Shown here one piece after another: positions 22,221-23,580 of a DNA stretch of 23,580 nucleotides. The position numbers and the translations under genes were made by a program. Position 1 is the first letter of the stretch; every line of letters starts with the position of its first letter. The notes beneath the pieces were generated by a model. It ran no database searches. It was not told the DNA's origin and worked only from the letters and a program-made list of their open reading frames with translations. Source of the DNA: W11650 sp963550755 (GTDB lineage: Bacteria; Bacillota; Clostridia; Lachnospirales; Vallitaleaceae); the NCBI GenBank assembly GCA_963550755.1, contig CAUVDV010000016.1:1-23580 (forward strand). Direction: 5' to 3'.

Positions 22221-23580
22221 ATGGGTAAAAACTGGCGGCAGAAGCTGCATTTAGAACCGCCGCAGGGGTGGCTGAACGACCCGAACGGCTTGTGCTTTTA
22301 TCAAGGGAATTATCATGTTTATTTTCAATACGCGCCGGACTCGGCCGAGGGCAAGGGGAAAAAATGCTGGGGGCATTATCAAAGCCCCGATTTGCTTGAC
22401 TGGGAGTTTACCGGGACGGTGCTGCGGCCGGATATTGCCGAGGACCGGGACGGAGTTTATTCCGGCAGCGCGTTTGAAAAAGACGGTATACTGTATCTTT
22501 TCTATACCGGCAATGTCAAAGAACCGGGGGAGCATGATTATGTTCTGACCGGCCGGGGAGCCAATGTCATTCGGGTCAGTACGACGGACGGCCGGACAAT
22601 GAGCGAAAAGACAGTGGTGCTGCGCAATCAGGATTATCCCGCCTTTTGCAGCTGCCATGTGCGCGACCCCAAGCTGCGGCAGGCGGACGGCAAATATTAT
22701 ATGGTGCTGGGGGCCAGAACCAGAGATGACAAGGGCTGCGTCCTGACCTATGTGTCAGCGGATCTAAAGGCATGGCAGTATGACGGCCAATTTTCCCTGC
22801 CAAACTTTGGCTATATGTGGGAATGTCCCGACCGGTTTGACTTAGATGACCGCGAATATTTAGGCATTTCGCCGCAGGGGCTGGAATCGCAGGAATTTTG
22901 CCGGCAAAATGTTTACCAAGCCGGTTATTTGTATGAAAATGAGTTTTATGAATGGGATTACGGCTTTGATTTTTATGCGCCGCAAACCTTTGATGCGCCG
23001 GGCGGTCGAAAGATTTTAATTGGCTGGATGGGTCTGCCCGATATTGATTATCAAAACCCGACAACGGAGTTGGGCTGGCAGCATTGTTTGACCGTGCCGC
23101 GGGTGTTGACGGTTTTGGCGGATGGACGGCTGGCGCAGTATCCGGTTAAAGAGTTAGAGAGGCTGAGGCAAGAAGCTAAAACGCTGGCAGACGGAGCGGA
23201 AACGGAGATGGCGCTGCCCTTTGATTTTGAAGCGGAGGTGACCGGCGATTTTAGTCTGACGCTGGAGCGGCAGCTGACCTTAGAATATGCGGCTGGTATT
23301 TTTCAGCTGCGCTTTGATGATCGGACTTTGGGCGGTGGCCGGGGAACACGCCGGCTGAAATTGAAGAACTGCCGAAAAATACGAATTTTGGCGGATACCT
23401 CCAGCTTGGAAATTTATTTAAATGACGGCGAAGCGGTGCTCAGTACCCGTTTTTATCCGCAGACGGAGAAAATCAGCTTTGGCCTGACCGGGCTAAGCGG
23501 AATAGTTTATCAAATGAAAGGCTTAACCGGACTGCCGGCCGGGGAGTCGGAACTTATAAAAGAAAGGCGCGGAACTGATG
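22221..23580 (+). CDS. scrB: Sucrose-6-phosphate hydrolase, GH32 (partial, runs off the window)
   Basis: 453 codons are visible and still open at the window end, close to the full length of about 450-490 for the family. The nucleophile motif WLNDPNG (D20), YSGSAF, RDP (H146-V-R-D149-P) and WECPD (acid/base E201) are all present in the five-bladed propeller. The beta-sandwich domain begins at about 330 and includes LTLERQLTLEYAAGIF and SLEIYLNDGEAV. The enzyme splits sucrose-6-phosphate made by the upstream permease into glucose-6-phosphate and fructose, in the cytoplasm. It starts 24 bases after the permease gene behind ACGGAGGG. An ATG in another frame at the last three bases (23578) could begin the next gene, overlapping this one. 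Confidence 0.9.
   Translation, partial: MGKNWRQKLHLEPPQGWLNDPNGLCFYQGNYHVYFQYAPDSAEGKGKKCWGHYQSPDLLDWEFTGTVLRPDIAEDRDGVYSGSAFEKDGILYLFYTGNVKEPGEHDYVLTGRGANVIRVSTTDGRTMSEKTVVLRNQDYPAFCSCHVRDPKLRQADGKYYMVLGARTRDDKGCVLTYVSADLKAWQYDGQFSLPNFGYMWECPDRFDLDDREYLGISPQGLESQEFCRQNVYQAGYLYENEFYEWDYGFDFYAPQTFDAPGGRKILIGWMGLPDIDYQNPTTELGWQHCLTVPRVLTVLADGRLAQYPVKELERLRQEAKTLADGAETEMALPFDFEAEVTGDFSLTLERQLTLEYAAGIFQLRFDDRTLGGGRGTRRLKLKNCRKIRILADTSSLEIYLNDGEAVLSTRFYPQTEKISFGLTGLSGIVYQMKGLTGLPAGESELIKERRGTD

Noticed and set aside
1..23580. CRISPR arrays, tRNA or rRNA genes, insertion sequences, prophage genes
   Set aside because: No regularly spaced repeats, tRNA-like cloverleaf, transposase, integrase or phage structural genes were recognised by eye on either strand.

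Overview
The window looks like the chromosome of a fermentative Gram-positive bacterium of the class Clostridia (Bacillota). The reasons are strong GGAGG ribosome sites, TTGACA/TATAAT promoters with 17-base spacers, a YesN/YesM-type two-component system, a flotillin, a fused sucrose PTS permease, and families (DUF3990, DUF4299) that I know mainly from Firmicutes. This placement is inference; nothing here fixes the genus. All but one of the genes I accept are on the + strand. Most of the window has moderate to high GC with codons such as GCC, GGC and CGG. Two stretches are clearly AT-richer: the first ~0.95 kb and about 16870-17150. Both look like material of different origin.

Layout. (1) 18-775: a DUF3990 (ADP-ribosyltransferase-like) gene overlapping a small gene, a likely toxin-antitoxin-type module. 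(2) 983-3298: a membrane Ser/Thr kinase with an extracellular Big2-like plus NHL-like sensor. A GNAT acetyltransferase follows, preceded by a terminator-like hairpin, then a flotillin with its own promoter. (3) 5770-6288: a gene-free stretch with an imperfect repeat element, the flotillin terminator and a consensus promoter for dinB (DNA polymerase IV), whose start codon is odd. (4) 7636-16895: a carbohydrate locus. It holds an AraC-type response regulator, a promoter with two direct repeats 20 bp apart, a binding lipoprotein, two permeases, a cytoplasmic six-hairpin glycosidase-like protein with a C-terminal discoidin-like domain, and a GT4 glycosyltransferase. No ATPase gene is present, so the transporter probably uses a shared MsmX-type ATPase. 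(5) 16862-17128: the 5' half of an unrelated minus-strand gene abuts the end of the glycosyltransferase and supplies its last codons, a probable rearrangement junction. (6) 17354-19081: a YesM-type sensor kinase, the likely partner of the regulator 8 kb upstream, followed by a DUF4299 gene. (7) 20199-23580: a sucrose PTS permease (IIBCA) and a sucrose-6-phosphate hydrolase that runs off the window.

Working together: I infer that the sensor kinase detects an extracellular sugar and phosphorylates the regulator, which activates the ABC operon from the direct repeats near 9283-9308. The imported glycoside would then be cleaved, and possibly remodelled, in the cytoplasm. The sucrose system is a separate operon with its own promoter. 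The most unusual parts are the discoidin glycosidase plus GT4 pairing, the direct-repeat operator, the junction at 16862, the ART module at the left end and the kinase architecture.
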